Of a stretch of 64,000 bases of DNA, positions 41,612 through 50,128 are shown piece after piece. The translations under genes were made by a program, and so were the position numbers. Under the pieces are notes generated by a model. The model had not been told where the DNA came from and ran no database searches. It saw nothing but the letters and a program-made list of their open reading frames with translations. The stretch comes from Rhodospirillaceae bacterium (GTDB taxonomy: Bacteria > Pseudomonadota > Alphaproteobacteria > Rhodospirillales > Rhodospirillaceae), in the NCBI GenBank assembly GCA_947476695.1, contig CANJRD010000002.1, forward strand, positions 1-64,000. The letters run 5' to 3'. How positions within the stretch are numbered: position 1 is the first letter of the stretch; each line of letters begins with the position of its first letter.

Positions 41612-43609
41612 ATGAAGCCGTTTGTACGAAACCTTCTGATCGCAGCATCCACGGCGCTGCTCCCGTTGATATCGCTGCACGCCGCGCCGTTGCCGGGGAT
41701 GGTCGAGCTTGCGGGCAAAGTCTCGGTGTCCAAGCCGGTCGGGCAACTCGCGGTCTATGCCTACAACACCGACAAGCGGGTCGGTTATCTCGTGTATGTC
41801 GTGAACGGTGCCTACCGCGTCACCAACATGTTTCCCGGGCACTATGAAGTGACCTTGCGGGGCACGGTCGGTCAGAAGAACTGGGGGCTCAGCCCCCAAA
41901 CCAGCAAGACCGAGATCGCTGCCGGCGCCAAGGGTGCGATGGATTTCGTTCTGAACGACACCAGCATCAAGCCGGTCTATGCGGGCGGACTGACTTACGA
42001 AGGCTTCAGCGATGTCGCCTATGACGAGGCAAAGCCGGTTGCAGTACCGACACCCTATGATGAGATTTATCCACCCGGCCGCCCCCGCGAGTTGATCGAG
42101 GGGATCTGCATGGGGTGCCACACTGCATCGTTCTTGCCGTATGGCGTGCCGCGCACATTTCCGGACGGCCGCCCCGTGCACGACAAGGACGGCTGGGCGA
42201 TCACCGTCGATCGCATGTTGCTCAAGAAGACATATATGGACGGGCGGCCGCTGACGCTGTCGCCGCAGGACCGCGCGGAACTGATCGACTATCTCAATGT
42301 TCACTTCGGGCCGGATGCCAAGCCGCGCGCCGTCCTTCAGGTGCAGGATCCGCCCCTGGATGAAGCCGCCCTCGCAAAGGCGCAGTTCATCGAATACCGC
42401 TTCCCGAACACGAAGAAGTTTCCGACGCGCTCGAACCATCACATCACCTTCAATCCTGACGGCACGGTCTGGACGCTGGATCGCGGATCGAACGGGCCCG
42501 GACGCGGGCCGATCTGGCTGGATCCAAGCACCGCGATGCACGAGTTCTATCCCGACAATGGCGAGGGCGAGCCGATCATCGCGGAATGGATCTCGGCGGA
42601 TATCGACGGTTCGGTGTGGTTCGCGGGACTGCGTCACTTCGACCGGAAAACCGGCAATCTCGATATCTACAAAAGCGCGTCGGCCTCAACCTCGCCGTTG
42701 CCGAATAACCCCGCGATGCCGCAGCCGACAAATGTCGTGCCCGGCAACCACATCGGCATCCTGACCGGCATCTTCGATTCCGCCGGCGATATGTGGCTGA
42801 CCAGCGGCGGTATCACGCGCTGGAATCGCAAAACCGATACCTTCCAGCGGTGGGAAATCCCGTCGTATCGCGCCGGCTCCTACGGCATCTCCCTCGACAG
42901 CAAGGATCGGGTGTGGATCGCCGAGGCCGGGACCGATGGCGTCGGCCGCTTCGATCCGAAGACGGAGAAATATGTGCACTGCAAGCTGGCCGAGGACCCC
43001 TTGGCGTATCAGTTCCGACGCGTGGGCGTGGACCTTCGGGATCGCGGCTGGGCGGCGGCTTGGTCGAGCAAAGGCATGATGAACTCGAAGCTCTATCGCT
43101 GCGATGCTGAGACGCATGAGGTGAAGGGCTGGAAGATGCCGATCGATTACACCAACCCTTACGACGCCGCTGTCGACGACACCGACAATGTCTGGGTCGC
43201 CACCGACAATCACGTCGTGAAGTTCGATCAGAAAACTGAGAGGTTCACGCTCTACCCGGTTACGGCCCGCACCGACATCCCGCGTCTGACCATCAGTCAG
43301 GGCGGTAACATCTGGTTCGCACCGCGCAACGCCGGTCAGTCCGGTGGATATGGTTCGGCGATCACCGTGCTCTATCCGGACAAGGATAAGATCACCACGC
43401 TGAAAGCGTTCACGGGACCGAAAAGCTATTTCAGCCGGCAGCTCAATTGCAAAACCTGCAAGCCCGTCGGGCCTGAGGGCAAAGTGAAGATTGTCGACAT
43501 CAAGCTGATGAACCCGGGTGCCTATGACGACGTGCTCGTCGGCATGGGCCTGAAGCGACGCGCCAATCCCAACGCCGGTGTGAAGACCGGCGTGGAGGGC
43601 ATCCAGTGA
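41612..43609 (+). CDS. Secreted haem-c / beta-propeller protein (copy 2)
   Basis: A 665-residue paralogue of 38783-40675, starting on the base after the IclR stop. It has a signal peptide (ending SLHAAP), a CnaB-like domain (VELAGKVSVSKPVGQLAVYA), a haem motif ICMGCHT (about residue 167), then a propeller with TVWTLDRGS, SVWFAGLRHFDR, DMWLTSGGITRWNRK, RVWIAEAG and NVWVATDNHVVKF. A C-terminal CKTC lacks the haem His. It overlaps the next cytochrome c gene by four bases (GTGA), so the two are translationally coupled. Likely passes electrons to that cytochrome. Confidence 0.82.
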   Translation: MKPFVRNLLIAASTALLPLISLHAAPLPGMVELAGKVSVSKPVGQLAVYAYNTDKRVGYLVYVVNGAYRVTNMFPGHYEVTLRGTVGQKNWGLSPQTSKTEIAAGAKGAMDFVLNDTSIKPVYAGGLTYEGFSDVAYDEAKPVAVPTPYDEIYPPGRPRELIEGICMGCHTASFLPYGVPRTFPDGRPVHDKDGWAITVDRMLLKKTYMDGRPLTLSPQDRAELIDYLNVHFGPDAKPRAVLQVQDPPLDEAALAKAQFIEYRFPNTKKFPTRSNHHITFNPDGTVWTLDRGSNGPGRGPIWLDPSTAMHEFYPDNGEGEPIIAEWISADIDGSVWFAGLRHFDRKTGNLDIYKSASASTSPLPNNPAMPQPTNVVPGNHIGILTGIFDSAGDMWLTSGGITRWNRKTDTFQRWEIPSYRAGSYGISLDSKDRVWIAEAGTDGVGRFDPKTEKYVHCKLAEDPLAYQFRRVGVDLRDRGWAAAWSSKGMMNSKLYRCDAETHEVKGWKMPIDYTNPYDAAVDDTDNVWVATDNHVVKFDQKTERFTLYPVTARTDIPRLTISQGGNIWFAPRNAGQSGGYGSAITVLYPDKDKITTLKAFTGPKSYFSRQLNCKTCKPVGPEGKVKIVDIKLMNPGAYDDVLVGMGLKRRANPNAGVKTGVEGIQ

Positions 43610-44067
43610 GCGCGCGCCCGATCATCGCCGGGGTACTCATCGCAGGCTTCGCGCTGCTCGGTCCGGCGACGGCGCAAGATGATGGAAGCGATCCGCTTTT
43701 CGTCAAGGGGCGCTCGCTGTTCAACCGCTGCCGCGCTTGCCACGCTTTCAAACCGGACACGCGCAGTTTGAGTCGCGGTCCAAATTTGTGGGGTGTAGTG
43801 GGGCGCAAGTCCGGCACGGCGCCGGGTTACACCGAATATTCGCCGGCAATGCAGAAGGCAAACGTGACCTGGACGGCCGAGAACATCGACAAGTATCTCG
43901 CTAACCCGAAGACCTTCGTCCCGGAGAACTGGATGAATTTCATCGGTATGCCGAAGCCGGACGAGCGGCAGGCACTATTGGCGTTTCTGGTGAGAATCTC
44001 GGCACAGTCGACGCCGGTGGCGAAAACCACCGGGCTCAAGCTTTATCGCGTCGACGATACGGAATAG
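43606..44067 (+). CDS. Secreted class I cytochrome c
   Basis: A 153-residue protein with a GTG start overlapping the previous stop. A signal peptide ends ATAQ. FNRCRACHAFKPD (about residues 42-54) is the haem site, GPNLWGVVGRKSGTAPGYTEYS the typical class I middle, and NFIGMPKPDERQALLAFL holds the axial Met. It is the last gene of the IclR-propeller-cytochrome operon and probably takes electrons from the haem-propeller protein to a terminal acceptor. Confidence 0.92.
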   Translation: MSARPIIAGVLIAGFALLGPATAQDDGSDPLFVKGRSLFNRCRACHAFKPDTRSLSRGPNLWGVVGRKSGTAPGYTEYSPAMQKANVTWTAENIDKYLANPKTFVPENWMNFIGMPKPDERQALLAFLVRISAQSTPVAKTTGLKLYRVDDTE

Positions 44068-44073
44068 CGCCGT

Positions 44074-44415
44074 TCAGCCTGCCGGGCCGCCAAGCAGCCA
44101 GCTTTTCTCGCGCACCCAGCCGGCCCCGAGGATGACGAACGGCAGCACCCAGAACGCAGGCCAGAGTTTGTCGAGCACACGCGGCGGCAGCGCGAGCTTG
44201 CCGATCACCGCCACGATCACCGCCGGAATAAGACCGACGGCGATCCAGCCGTACCAGCTCATCGCCGGGCCCAGCGTCTTGTCGGCAAGGTCGGTCAGCG
44301 AAAATCGCTTCACCAGCGGATAGTAACGGAACACGGTGTAATTGACGTAGACCGCGTAGGCGTAGCCCAGACCCGCGACGAGCGTGAAAAGGCGGAGCGA
44401 GAAAAAACGGCTCAC
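44074..44415 (-). CDS. Small membrane protein B of a coupled pair
   Basis: I start it at the GTG 44415, which overlaps the stop of the upstream gene (GTGA), giving 113 residues. About three membrane helices are seen: LFTLVAGLGYAYAVYV, WIAVGLIPAVIVAVI, FWVLPFVILGAGWV. No family recognised. It converges on the cytochrome c gene and pairs with 44412-44870. A membrane electron-transfer role is a guess. Confidence 0.55.
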   Translation of the reverse strand: MSRFFSLRLFTLVAGLGYAYAVYVNYTVFRYYPLVKRFSLTDLADKTLGPAMSWYGWIAVGLIPAVIVAVIGKLALPPRVLDKLWPAFWVLPFVILGAGWVREKSWLLGGPAG

Positions 44416-44870
44416 AGCATCCCCCGCAGATTGTTCAAGATGTGACCAACGATGAGGTTCCACCATACGCAGAGCATCAGCACGGTGGTGATAAAGCGCC
44501 GCGTCATGACGAACTCACCGAGTGGCGCGCGGCGCCAGTAGTGGTAATAGGCCGGCAGCATGACCAAGCCGATCACAGCGATGTGTTCTTTGGCCTGGAA
44601 GTAGAAGATCTCCTTGTTGAAGCCGGACTCGGCCAGCGAAGCTTTCACGTCCAGCACGAACAGGGGGTAGATGTAAGCGCCCAATGCGAAGTCGAGCGCA
44701 TAAAGGACAACGACCGCGGCGGCATAGCCGGACGCCGGCACGGCGCGGAAGCGGTCGATGAAGGCGACCGCCGGGGCGCGTCGCCGCCAGGCGCTGAAGC
44801 CCTGGTGCGTGATGGCGCCGATCAGCGCGATCGACACCAGCGAATGCAAAATGACGAGAAACACGATCAT
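44412..44870 (-). CDS. Membrane protein A of a coupled pair, possible haem b binder
   Basis: Start at MIVFLVILHSLVSIALIG (GAGGGGG upstream), 152 residues, four membrane helices. Several histidines lie at helix ends (LHSLVS, ITHQGF, KEHIAVIG, YYHYWRR, VGHILNN), as in membrane haem b proteins. I cannot assign a family. The next gene overlaps by four bases, so they are coupled and probably form one complex. The neighbouring cytochrome c genes suggest a quinol or respiratory link. Confidence 0.55.
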   Translation of the reverse strand: MIVFLVILHSLVSIALIGAITHQGFSAWRRRAPAVAFIDRFRAVPASGYAAAVVVLYALDFALGAYIYPLFVLDVKASLAESGFNKEIFYFQAKEHIAVIGLVMLPAYYHYWRRAPLGEFVMTRRFITTVLMLCVWWNLIVGHILNNLRGML

Positions 44871-45024
44871 CGTAGGTCCCCCTCGACCGTCCCGGGCCAT
44901 GGCCCGCGCGGCGTTTCCACAGACAGCGTAACGCGCGGCACGGGAAGTCTGCAATCGCGCACGGGGTCGTCGAGATGTTTTTCATTTCGGCTCGCTTGTC
45001 GAACAAGGCTATGTTGCGCACGCC

Positions 45025-46098
45025 ATGACAAACGCCGACGATTTCGACAGCTTGTTAAGCGCGACCGCCACCTGGCAGGGCGGCCGCCAGGACCTCGCGC
45101 GCCGTTTGCTCGACGCCGGCAAGCCGGAGCAGGCGATAGCTGCTCTTGGACCGAGCCTGTGGACGCCCGCAACCCCAGCGCCGCTGGCGCGCCGAGCCCT
45201 TTACGATGTGGCGGCTCACCTGCGCAGTGGCGCGATGGCCGCCGATCTTAAGTCGGAAGCGGCCAAACGCGCTTTTCGGCTGGCCGGATTTCACGCGAAC
45301 GAGATCAGGCTCGTCCAAGGTGAGATGGCGAAGCTGCTCGACCCTTACGCCGCCGAGCACGGCAGCGAGGTCGACCGCCGCCGGCCGGTGATCGATCCGC
45401 AGAATGCCTATGCGATCTGCATGACGCCGCGCTCGGGAAGTAACTTCCTGGTGCGCTGCTTGAGCGAGACCGGCCTGCTGGGGCATCCCGGCGAATACCT
45501 TCACCGCAATGAACCCTCGGCGATGCCGTCCGTCGTTTCGCGCTTCGGCACGCCGACGCTGGATGCGGCGATGGGTGAGATCATGTATCGGACACGCTCG
45601 CCCAACGGGGTCTTCGGCATCAAGCTGCACATCGGCATGCTGCTGCCCCTGTTGGTCGAAGGCACATTTGAGCGCGCTTTCACCGGCGCCAAGTTCATCT
45701 ACACCACGCGCGAAGACCTGGTGGCACAAGCCATCTCGTTCGCACGGGCGACTATCACCGGGGCCTGGTTGTCGAAGAACGAAGCCGATCCGGCGGAGTT
45801 CTCATTCGATGCGATCCACGGCGCCGTCCGCCACATCAGCCACATGATGAGCCAGTGGGAGATATTCTTCGCGCTGCATGGCATCACGCCGTTGCGCGTG
45901 ACGTATGAGGATGTCGACCGCGATGTCGATGCCGTGGTGGCACGGGTCGCCGACCATCTTGGCGTCCAGCTGCCGGGGCCCACGCACTTCAGGAAAGCGC
46001 GCGATACCGTGCAGCGTGACGCCCTGAACGAGTCCTGGCGTAAGCAGTTCCTCGAGATGATGGAACCGGCGGACCGGGCCGTCCTCAAGATCAGCTGA
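45025..46098 (+). CDS. Stf0-type sulfotransferase
   Basis: A 357-residue cytoplasmic protein. After an N-terminal ~120-residue extension, AYAICMTPRSGSNFLVRCLS (about 130-149) is the 5'-phosphosulfate loop binding PAPS. It continues with GHPGEYLHRNEP, GVFGIKLHIGMLLPLL and YTTREDLVAQAISFARA (the 3'-phosphate region), as in mycobacterial Stf0. It transfers sulfate from PAPS to a sugar or other hydroxyl. No PAPS synthesis genes are nearby. It overlaps the convergent old yellow enzyme gene by eight bases. Confidence 0.85.
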   Translation: MTNADDFDSLLSATATWQGGRQDLARRLLDAGKPEQAIAALGPSLWTPATPAPLARRALYDVAAHLRSGAMAADLKSEAAKRAFRLAGFHANEIRLVQGEMAKLLDPYAAEHGSEVDRRRPVIDPQNAYAICMTPRSGSNFLVRCLSETGLLGHPGEYLHRNEPSAMPSVVSRFGTPTLDAAMGEIMYRTRSPNGVFGIKLHIGMLLPLLVEGTFERAFTGAKFIYTTREDLVAQAISFARATITGAWLSKNEADPAEFSFDAIHGAVRHISHMMSQWEIFFALHGITPLRVTYEDVDRDVDAVVARVADHLGVQLPGPTHFRKARDTVQRDALNESWRKQFLEMMEPADRAVLKIS

Positions 46099-47188
46099 AC
46101 AAATCTTTGTATTCGTGCGGCTGACTGCGCAGGTATTGCGGCGGCGCTTTGACGCGTGCGCCGAGCTTCGCCGCGGCGTGCCACGGCCAGCGCGCGTCGT
46201 AGAGGATGCCGCGGGCGACGGCGATCAAGTCTGCGTCGCCATCGCGCACGATGGCTTCGGCGTGATCAGGCTCCGTGATCAACCCGACGGCGATTACCGG
46301 CAGCTTGGTGGCCTGCTTGACCGCCTTCGCGAACGGAACCTGATACCCAGGTCCAAGCGTGATTTTCTGTTGCGGCGCAAGTCCCCCGCTGGAAACATCG
46401 ACGCCCTCGCAGCCGCGCGCCTCAAGCGCTTTGACGAAGGCGATGGTCTGTTCCACGTCCCAGCCGCCGTCGACCCAGTCGGTCGCGGAGACGCGCACCG
46501 TCAGCGGGATCTCCGCCGGTGTCACCGCGCGCACGGCCTCGAAGACTTCGAGCGGGAAGCGCAGACGGTTCTCAAGCGAGCCGCCATAGGCGTCATCCCG
46601 CACATTGGAGAGCCGCGACAGGAACTGATGCAGCAGATATCCGTGCGCACAGTGAAGCTCGATGGCCTGAAGTCCAATACGCACAGCACGCTGCGCGGAC
46701 GTGACGAAATTCGCACGGGTCTGCGCGAGATCGTCGCGGGTCATGGCCGTCGGCGGGGCGTCGCGGTCGTAAAACGGTAACGCCGAAGGGGCTGCGGTTT
46801 GCCAGCCGTTAGGTGCGTCCGGAGCGATCTGCGCACCGCCGTTCTGCCAAGGTTTCTCGACGGAAGCCTTGCGGCCAGCATGGGCAAGCTGAATGCCGAT
46901 GGGCATGTCCGACCAACGCCGCACACTCTCCAGCACTCGGGCCATCGCGGTTTCGTTGGCGTCTGAATACAGGCCGGCATCGCCATAACTGATGCGCGCA
47001 TCGGGCGAGACGGCGGTCGCTTCGAGATACATCAAAGCCGCCCCGGAGAGGGCGAGATGGCCGAGATGGATCGTGTGCCAATCGGTCAACGAGCCATCCT
47101 CGGCCGAATATTGGCACATCGGCGAGATGACGATGCGGTTGGCGAGGTTCAGTTTGCCGAGCGCGAACGGGGAGAACAGCTGGGACAT
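46091..47188 (-). CDS. Old yellow enzyme family NADH:flavin oxidoreductase (YqjM-like)
   Basis: Start at ATG 47188 (CGAGG upstream; the TTG six bases earlier is less likely), 365 residues, an FMN TIM barrel. It has LFSPFALGKLNLANRIVISP and MCQYSAEDG, the YqjM-type Cys region. It also has IQLAHAGRK, ELHCAHGYLLHQFLSRLSN with active-site HxxH-like residues, YGGSLENRLRFPLEVFEAVR and ISP-like DADLIAVARGILYDARWP. It reduces activated C=C bonds (enones, nitro compounds) in the cytoplasm. Symbol namA/yqjM would be an overstatement. Confidence 0.92.
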   Translation of the reverse strand: MSQLFSPFALGKLNLANRIVISPMCQYSAEDGSLTDWHTIHLGHLALSGAALMYLEATAVSPDARISYGDAGLYSDANETAMARVLESVRRWSDMPIGIQLAHAGRKASVEKPWQNGGAQIAPDAPNGWQTAAPSALPFYDRDAPPTAMTRDDLAQTRANFVTSAQRAVRIGLQAIELHCAHGYLLHQFLSRLSNVRDDAYGGSLENRLRFPLEVFEAVRAVTPAEIPLTVRVSATDWVDGGWDVEQTIAFVKALEARGCEGVDVSSGGLAPQQKITLGPGYQVPFAKAVKQATKLPVIAVGLITEPDHAEAIVRDGDADLIAVARGILYDARWPWHAAAKLGARVKAPPQYLRSQPHEYKDLFS

Positions 47189-47353
47189 CGGCAAACCTCG
47201 GTCAGCATATTGATGTGAGCCAGAACCTGGCCCGCCCGCGATGGAAGTTCAAGTGTCCGCTGCGCATTGCTGGGGCGTCGATTCCCGATATCGCGATTGC
47301 ACTCGGACTGAAGTACGATCCGCGCACTTCATTCCCTGTCAGGATATGTTCAC

Positions 47354-48346
47354 ATGCAACAACGTAAACTCGGCCGCGAAGGATTGACCGTCTCGGCGCT
47401 GGGCCTCGGCTGCATGGGTATGAGCTGGGCCTATGGCGCGTATGGCGACGCGGCCGAAGCTGACTCCATTGCGACGATCCATCGCGCGCTCGAACTCGGC
47501 GTCGACTTTTTCGATACCGCCGAAGTCTATGGGCCGTTCGCCAACGAAATGCTGCTCGGCAAGGCGCTGAAAGGCCGCCGCGAGCGCGCCGTTGTCGCCA
47601 CCAAGTTCGGCTTCAAGATCGAGAACAATGCCAACATCGGTCTCGACAGCCGGCCGGAACGCATCAAGCGGGTGGCCGATGAATCGCTCAAGCGTCTCGG
47701 CATCGATGTGATCGACCTGTTCTATCAGCATCGCGTCGACAAGACCGTGCCGATCGAGGATGTCGCGGGCGCCGTCGGCGATCTCGTGAAGGCGGGCAAG
47801 GTGCGCTACTTCGGCCTGTCCGAAGCCGGCGTCGACACGATCCGCCGCGCTCACAAGGTGCATCCGGTGAGCGCGCTGCAAAGCGAGTTCTCACTGTGGG
47901 AGCGTAACATCACCGCAGACGTCCTGCCGGCCCTGCGTGAACTGGGCATCGGCCTCGTACCCTACGCGCCGCTCGGACGCGGCTTCCTGACGGGGCAAGT
48001 GACGCGCGGCGACACTTATCAGGAAAAGGATTTCCGCTTCGTCGACCCGCGCTATCAGGGTGACAACTTCGATCGCAACATGGCGCTGGTCGCCGCGGTG
48101 CGCGCCATCGCCGAAAGGTGCGGCGCTACAGCCGGCCAAGTCGCACTGGCCTGGGCCCTGGCGCAGGGCGACGACGTGGTGCCGATTCCCGGCACGAAGC
48201 GCCGCAGCTATCTTGAGGAGAACTGCAAGGCTGCTGACCTTAAGCTGTCTTCCGACGACTTGGCTGAACTCGATCGGATCGCCGCGCCGGACAAGATCGC
48301 GGGCCCGCGTTACACGCCAAAGGGTTACGCGACCATCGACCGCTAA
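47354..48346 (+). CDS. Aldo/keto reductase
   Basis: A 330-residue cytoplasmic NADPH-dependent reductase, full length. It has LGLGCMGMSWAYG, FFDTAEVYGPFANEMLLGKAL (Asp and Tyr of the tetrad, about 50-57), VVATKFGFKI (Lys) and YQHRVDKTVPIED (His). The cofactor-binding end is PIPGTKRRSYLEENC. It reduces aldehydes or ketones. It stands alone between an intergenic region of 159 bases and a hairpin, close to the old yellow enzyme gene on the other strand; both are typical enone/aldehyde detoxification enzymes. Confidence 0.93.
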   Translation: MQQRKLGREGLTVSALGLGCMGMSWAYGAYGDAAEADSIATIHRALELGVDFFDTAEVYGPFANEMLLGKALKGRRERAVVATKFGFKIENNANIGLDSRPERIKRVADESLKRLGIDVIDLFYQHRVDKTVPIEDVAGAVGDLVKAGKVRYFGLSEAGVDTIRRAHKVHPVSALQSEFSLWERNITADVLPALRELGIGLVPYAPLGRGFLTGQVTRGDTYQEKDFRFVDPRYQGDNFDRNMALVAAVRAIAERCGATAGQVALAWALAQGDDVVPIPGTKRRSYLEENCKAADLKLSSDDLAELDRIAAPDKIAGPRYTPKGYATIDR

Positions 48347-48354
48347 AGCCGACA

Positions 48355-48388
48355 CCGCAGCGCAGCATCGCTGCGGAACACGACTTTT
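48355..48388 (+). terminator. Probable terminator of the aldo/keto reductase gene
   Basis: CCGCAGCG (48355-48362) and CGCTGCGG (48369-48376) form an 8-bp stem with a six-base loop. A T-run follows eight bases later (48384-48388). Confidence 0.55.
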
Positions 48389-48495
48389 TGTCTCCTGAAT
48401 AGGGCGGTGGAGCCTTCCGCCGCCCTTGCTCAATCCCCGCGCGATGGAGGAACATGCCGGTGCCCGCAAGGGCATTGGGAGCAAAGGGACACACA

Positions 48496-49407
48496 ATGAT
48501 TCGGACTATGCTGGCGGCGACCTCGTTCGCTGCCTTGATGCTGGCCGCCCCGGCGATGGCGCAGCAGATCGATTTCTCCAAGGTCGAGGTCAAGACCACC
48601 GACCTGGGCAATCGCACTTGGGAACTCGAGGGCCAAGGCGGCAACGTCACCGTCGTCGTCGGCGATGACGGCATTCTGGTTGTCGACGCGCAATACCCGG
48701 AGATGCACGACAAGCTGAAGGCCGCAATCGCGGCGATCAGCAAGGCGCCGATCCGCTATATCGTGAACACCCACTATCACGTCGACCATTCCAGTGGCGA
48801 CGCCCTGTTCGCCAAAGAAGGCGCGCAGATCGTCGCACATGACAACGTGAAAAAGCGTCTCGCGGAAGGCGTGACTAACGCACTGACCGGCGCCAAGACT
48901 GAGCCGGTTAAGGGCGACGCGCTGCCGACCAAGACTTACACCAGTGGCAAGGTCGACTTGCCGCTCAAGGGCCGCAAGTACGAGATCGGCCACATCAACA
49001 CGGCCCATACCGACGGCGACACTTATGTCTACGTCCAGGATGCCAACGTGCTGGCCACCGGCGACATCGTCAGCCTGGGCGCGCGGTATCCGAATATCGA
49101 CGTGGCGGCGGCGGGCAACGTGAAGGGCATGATCCAAGGTCTCGACACGTACCTGAAGCTGGCCAACGACAAGACCAAGATCGTGCCGGGGCATGGTCCG
49201 GTGATCGACAAGACGAGGCTCGCGGAATACCGCGCGATGATCGTCGACTGCCGCGATCGCGTTCAAAAGCTGGTCAAGGACGGCAAGTCGGAAGACGATG
49301 CCGTGGCCGCGAAACCGCTGGACGACATTGGCGCGAAACTGGGTGTGAACGAACAAGCGAACGCGAACTTCGTGCGCCTGATCTACCGCTCGCTGAAAAC
49401 GGCCTAA
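48496..49407 (+). CDS. Secreted metallo-beta-lactamase-fold hydrolase
   Basis: Start at MIRTMLAATSFAALMLA, 303 residues, signal peptide ending AMAQQ. Zinc ligands are visible: NTHYHVDHSSGD (HxHxDH, about residues 92-103), NTAHTDGD (the next His), GDIVSLG (bridging Asp) and PGHGPV (last His). It belongs to the large group of periplasmic MBL-fold proteins; activity could be lactonase, esterase or other. It is monocistronic, between the aldo/keto reductase hairpin and a terminator. Confidence 0.88.
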   Translation: MIRTMLAATSFAALMLAAPAMAQQIDFSKVEVKTTDLGNRTWELEGQGGNVTVVVGDDGILVVDAQYPEMHDKLKAAIAAISKAPIRYIVNTHYHVDHSSGDALFAKEGAQIVAHDNVKKRLAEGVTNALTGAKTEPVKGDALPTKTYTSGKVDLPLKGRKYEIGHINTAHTDGDTYVYVQDANVLATGDIVSLGARYPNIDVAAAGNVKGMIQGLDTYLKLANDKTKIVPGHGPVIDKTRLAEYRAMIVDCRDRVQKLVKDGKSEDDAVAAKPLDDIGAKLGVNEQANANFVRLIYRSLKTA

Positions 49408-49430
49408 CGCGCTTCAGCATTCGAAATAAA

Positions 49431-49466
49431 GAAGGGCGCCGGTTCGACACCGGCGACCTTCTTCTT
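49431..49466. terminator. Bidirectional terminator
   Basis: GAAGGGCGCCGG (49431-49442) pairs with CCGGCGACCTTC (49450-49461) with one mismatch. T-rich tracts follow on both strands. It separates the MBL gene from the convergent CHRD gene. Confidence 0.8.
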
Positions 49467-49475
49467 AGCCTGCGG

Positions 49476-49949
49476 CTATTTCCCCGGCGCGATACGTTCG
49501 ATCTGACCGCGCACTTCGCCGTCCTTGTACTTCGCCGTATGCACGTTCACGTACACGCGCTGCGTCAGGAAGTAGGACAGCTGCAACTCGTCGATAGCAA
49601 TGCTGCCGGTGATCGGGCCTTTCACGCCCTTGGGGGCGAGGTCGATCACCATCGGCGCATTGCCGCCGGGACGCTCAGGACCATGCACGTAGACCTGTGT
49701 TGCCGCGCCGCTCAGGCCCTTCAGGTCGACCTTCCAGGACAGCTTCAGCCCTTTGCGCTCGAGCGTGAAATCGGCCGTGCCACTGGCGGTACTATCCACA
49801 GGTGGTACTTCCTCGTCCGGGGACAGCTTGGCCGCGAAGTGAATCGGGGGGCCGGAGTCGCCCGGGTCCACGGCGGGGGCGGCCGCGAAAGCAGCTGTTC
49901 CAAAGGCACTCAGCCCGACGACCAGGGCTAAATTCGCCAAACGACGCAT
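49476..49949 (-). CDS. Secreted CHRD-domain protein
   Basis: A 157-residue protein with a signal peptide (ending AFAAA). HFAAKLSPDEEVPPVDSTASG, TADFTLERKGLKLSWKVDLKG, YVHGPERPGGNAPMVIDL and YVNVHTAKYKDGEVRGQI are the hallmarks of the CHRD domain, a beta-sandwich first noted in chordin and common in bacterial secreted proteins. No known enzymatic role. Monocistronic. Confidence 0.9.
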   Translation of the reverse strand: MRRLANLALVVGLSAFGTAAFAAAPAVDPGDSGPPIHFAAKLSPDEEVPPVDSTASGTADFTLERKGLKLSWKVDLKGLSGAATQVYVHGPERPGGNAPMVIDLAPKGVKGPITGSIAIDELQLSYFLTQRVYVNVHTAKYKDGEVRGQIERIAPGK

Positions 49950-50128
49950 AATGTTATGCTCCCCTCATAAATCCAGCAATTACGAGGCCCTAACGGGGGA
50001 GGCCGATCAAGACCTTTCTCGGCCGCCCTGACCGCCCCACGCGCGGGGCCCGCACAATGGACGCGCTGGCGCCTATTTATGTTAAAGTCTTGCTGCACCT
50101 GCGTTTACCCAACCCGGGACCGCCTGTC

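Noticed and set aside
38783-43609. Calling the two propeller proteins antibiotic-inactivating virginiamycin B lyases
   Set aside because: The propeller is similar, but both carry a haem c motif and an extra N-terminal domain and sit with cytochrome genes; I could not see the lyase active site. A resistance role is not supported.
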